From positions 16,469,224-16,533,223 of the forward strand of contig NC_053114.1 in assembly GCF_010015445.1 (NCBI RefSeq): 64,000 nt of DNA. Direction: 5' to 3'. The notes beneath the pieces were generated by a model, which ran no database searches, had not been told where the DNA came from, and saw only the letters and a list, made by a program, of their open reading frames with translations. Positions 62,502 to 64,000 of this stretch are shown here, piece by piece; the first letter of the stretch is position 1, and the number at the start of each line of letters is the position of its first letter. This stretch comes from Perca fluviatilis. Taxonomy: Eukaryota; Chordata; Actinopteri; Perciformes; Percidae. Both the position numbers and the translations under genes were made by a program.

Positions 62502-63804
62502 TTAAAGGTGCTCTAAGCGATGTTGGGTGACGTTACTTCTTCTTGACGTTCAAAGTATTTTCAAACAAAAGGAGGCTAGCTCGCCCCTCCCTCCTCCTCA
62601 TCCCGTCCCATCTCCCTCCCTTCCGTGCCTCCGCGCACTAACCCCCCAACCCCCACCCCCAAATCCTTCTTGTTGGTTATTGGCTGGAACGCTGGAACAC
62701 TGTTTATTATGTTTGGTGGTGCAGAGACCTGTACTACAAAGCAGGATTTGGCGTTAATGAGCTAACTTAAGGCTCAACCCAGGATTTTCTGTACTACGAA
62801 GGTGGATCAGTTGTTATCGGGTTCACTCGCCGTGGTAACTCATGCTGAACACCTAACCTGGTCGGGAGCAGGTTAAGTTGGAGATCAGAGATCAACCGTT
62901 GTAAAAGCACCGCCTACTGACCAATCAATACTCGATTGATAAAGGCGTCACCATTCTTAAAGAAGATCAGGCGGAGCTTGGTGCGCAGAGAGAGAGAGAG
63001 GGGGAGAGAGGGGTGCGCTCATAAAAGTTAAAACATTTAGAGACCGACAACCCCGTTAACGTTCCCTGATGGGTATTTTTATGAAATATATATATATTTT
63101 AATGGGAGGGAATTACATATCGGCTTCTTGAGCCGTGTGTCGTCAATACTGAAATAACAGGCTAAATCAACGACAGTTTATGGAAAGCCCAAGTGTAATT
63201 ATGGCCAGATCTTGGTCCTGACTGATGGGGAAGTGATATTGGAGTTGTGATCTACAGCGTCGGCTATTTTTTTTTTTTTTGCCAGCTTTCCTTCCTGTTT
63301 TAGGAAGCAGCGACTGTATTGCGTTTTCCCTGTAAAACCGCGTCTGTGTTCTTCTTATTTATGTAGAATTATAATTTGCTCTTCTTATATAAAACATGTG
63401 GCTCTGGTAGATGTTTGCGATTGGTCGTGGTGCGCAAACACCGCCTCTTTTATGTGAACGCGCGCGTCTCTAGATTGGACAAACCTGGGTTGATTTAACT
63501 AGTTGTTAACCACCTTCGTGACACCGGTTATCCGGGACCGCAGTTGTTAGGCTTAGTGAAGCTGGATTACTGAAAGAGATCCAAGCCATGTTGATCTTGC
63601 TTCGTAGTACAGGCCTCAGGCCTCTGGTTGGCGCAGTTTGTTTTTGTTGCCGTTTGTGGAGCCTGGGCTGTCTACAGAGACCACGTTTTTTTACAGTGTG
63701 TTCAGGGGACAGGCAGCTCGCGGATAGTGGAGTAGATGTTTGCTGTATGTTACAAAAAATGTTGTAGCCTAAAAAACACGTAACATCACATAGAGCACCT
63801 TTAA
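62502..63804. mobile_element. TTAA-flanked MITE split by a second element
   Basis: TTAA (62502-62505) followed by AGGTGCTCTAAGCGATGTT; right end AACATCACATAGAGCACCT followed by TTAA (63801-63804). These are clear terminal inverted repeats. A different element at 62728-63613 is inserted inside it. Without that insert the outer element is about 0.42 kb. C-rich sequence at 62580-62665 gives rise to spurious frames. Confidence 0.85.
62728..63613. mobile_element. Nested inverted-repeat element with CCTGTACTAC ends
   Basis: The left end CCTGTACTACAAAGCAGGAT is mirrored on the right by ATCTTGCTTCGTAGTACAGG. Conserved subterminal blocks include CTAACTTAAGGCTCAACCC and GTTAACCACCTTCGTGACACC. It also carries a GA tract (62989-63002) and a TA tract (63086-63097). 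The superfamily is not certain. Being inside the TTAA element, it inserted later. Confidence 0.7.
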
Positions 63805-64000
63805 ATGAACATGACTATTTTAAATGCTCTGAAGAAGGCTTTGTGCATAAATGCGTTGATTTAGTGTGATGTGAGCCTAATTAAACAAGTGAAATGAGAT
63901 GTGATACCTTTTCTACACTTTACAGAACATAACTAAATGTAACCTCCATATACATACAAGCCTTACTGATGCTGTACGATTGTATTTCACCATTTTGCCT

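Larger units (their letters stand above)
57098..64000 (+). other. coro2b: coro2b intron 2 (5' part)
   Basis: Begins with the GTAACT donor and runs past the window edge. The next exon, expected to begin TGR/NYPKVCGH-like, was not found in the remaining 6.9 kb. The segment contains two TTAA-type element clusters, and 57652-62501 holds nothing else recognised. Confidence 0.7.

Noticed and set aside
1..64000. CRISPR array, operon or prophage
   Set aside because: All tandem repeats are microsatellites or transposon-internal; gene structure is spliced and the repeats are vertebrate types.

Overview
The window looks like teleost fish nuclear DNA, probably a percomorph. It is AT-rich and gene-poor. 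It is full of CA, GA and TA microsatellites and of small non-autonomous DNA transposons, tRNA-derived SINEs and L2-like LINE debris of kinds familiar from fish genomes. No prokaryotic, organellar or viral gene was recognised, and there is no CRISPR array or rRNA.

Only one gene is identified with confidence: coro2b (coronin 2B), on the + strand. Its first coding exon is tiny, encoding MTVTK (27029-27043). After an intron of 29,853 bp comes the second coding exon (56897-57097, 67 residues). This exon starts exactly with the conserved ATG of the coronin N-terminus and stops at a clean GT donor. The remaining exons, with most of the WD40 propeller and the C-terminal coiled coil, lie beyond the right edge.

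At the extreme left, on the - strand, a signal-peptide-like open frame ending at a GT donor (110-158) fits a first coding exon. Mammalian gene order (ITGA11 head-to-head with CORO2B) makes itga11 the best guess. On that reading the window holds the divergent itga11/coro2b intergenic region (about 0.2-26.5 kb), then coro2b intron 1 (27-57 kb) and the start of intron 2 (57-64 kb).

The intergenic and intronic DNA is mostly transposon. Several elements still have readable ends and target-site duplications (TSDs). hAT-type elements lie at 9267-10013, 13037-13902 (with a leftover BED zinc-finger reading frame), 17223-17597, 48707-49077 and 49518-49981. TTAA-flanked elements lie at 1818-2695, 16149-16857, 57265-57651 and 62502-63804. 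A TTA/TAA-flanked GC-rich family has copies at 10506-11002 and 44977-45519. Nesting is common: 16.1-17.7 kb is an old repeat carrying two later insertions, and 62.5-63.8 kb is one element inside another.

The most unusual items are these: (i) a decayed coiled-coil reading frame built from tandem units of about 105 bp inside coro2b intron 1 (41976-43225); (ii) closely spaced inverted repeat pairs in the same intron that could fold into long RNA hairpins; (iii) a possible alternative non-coding first exon of coro2b near 53.7 kb, which would switch translation to the ATG at the start of exon 2. I did not find a novel multi-gene system in this window.
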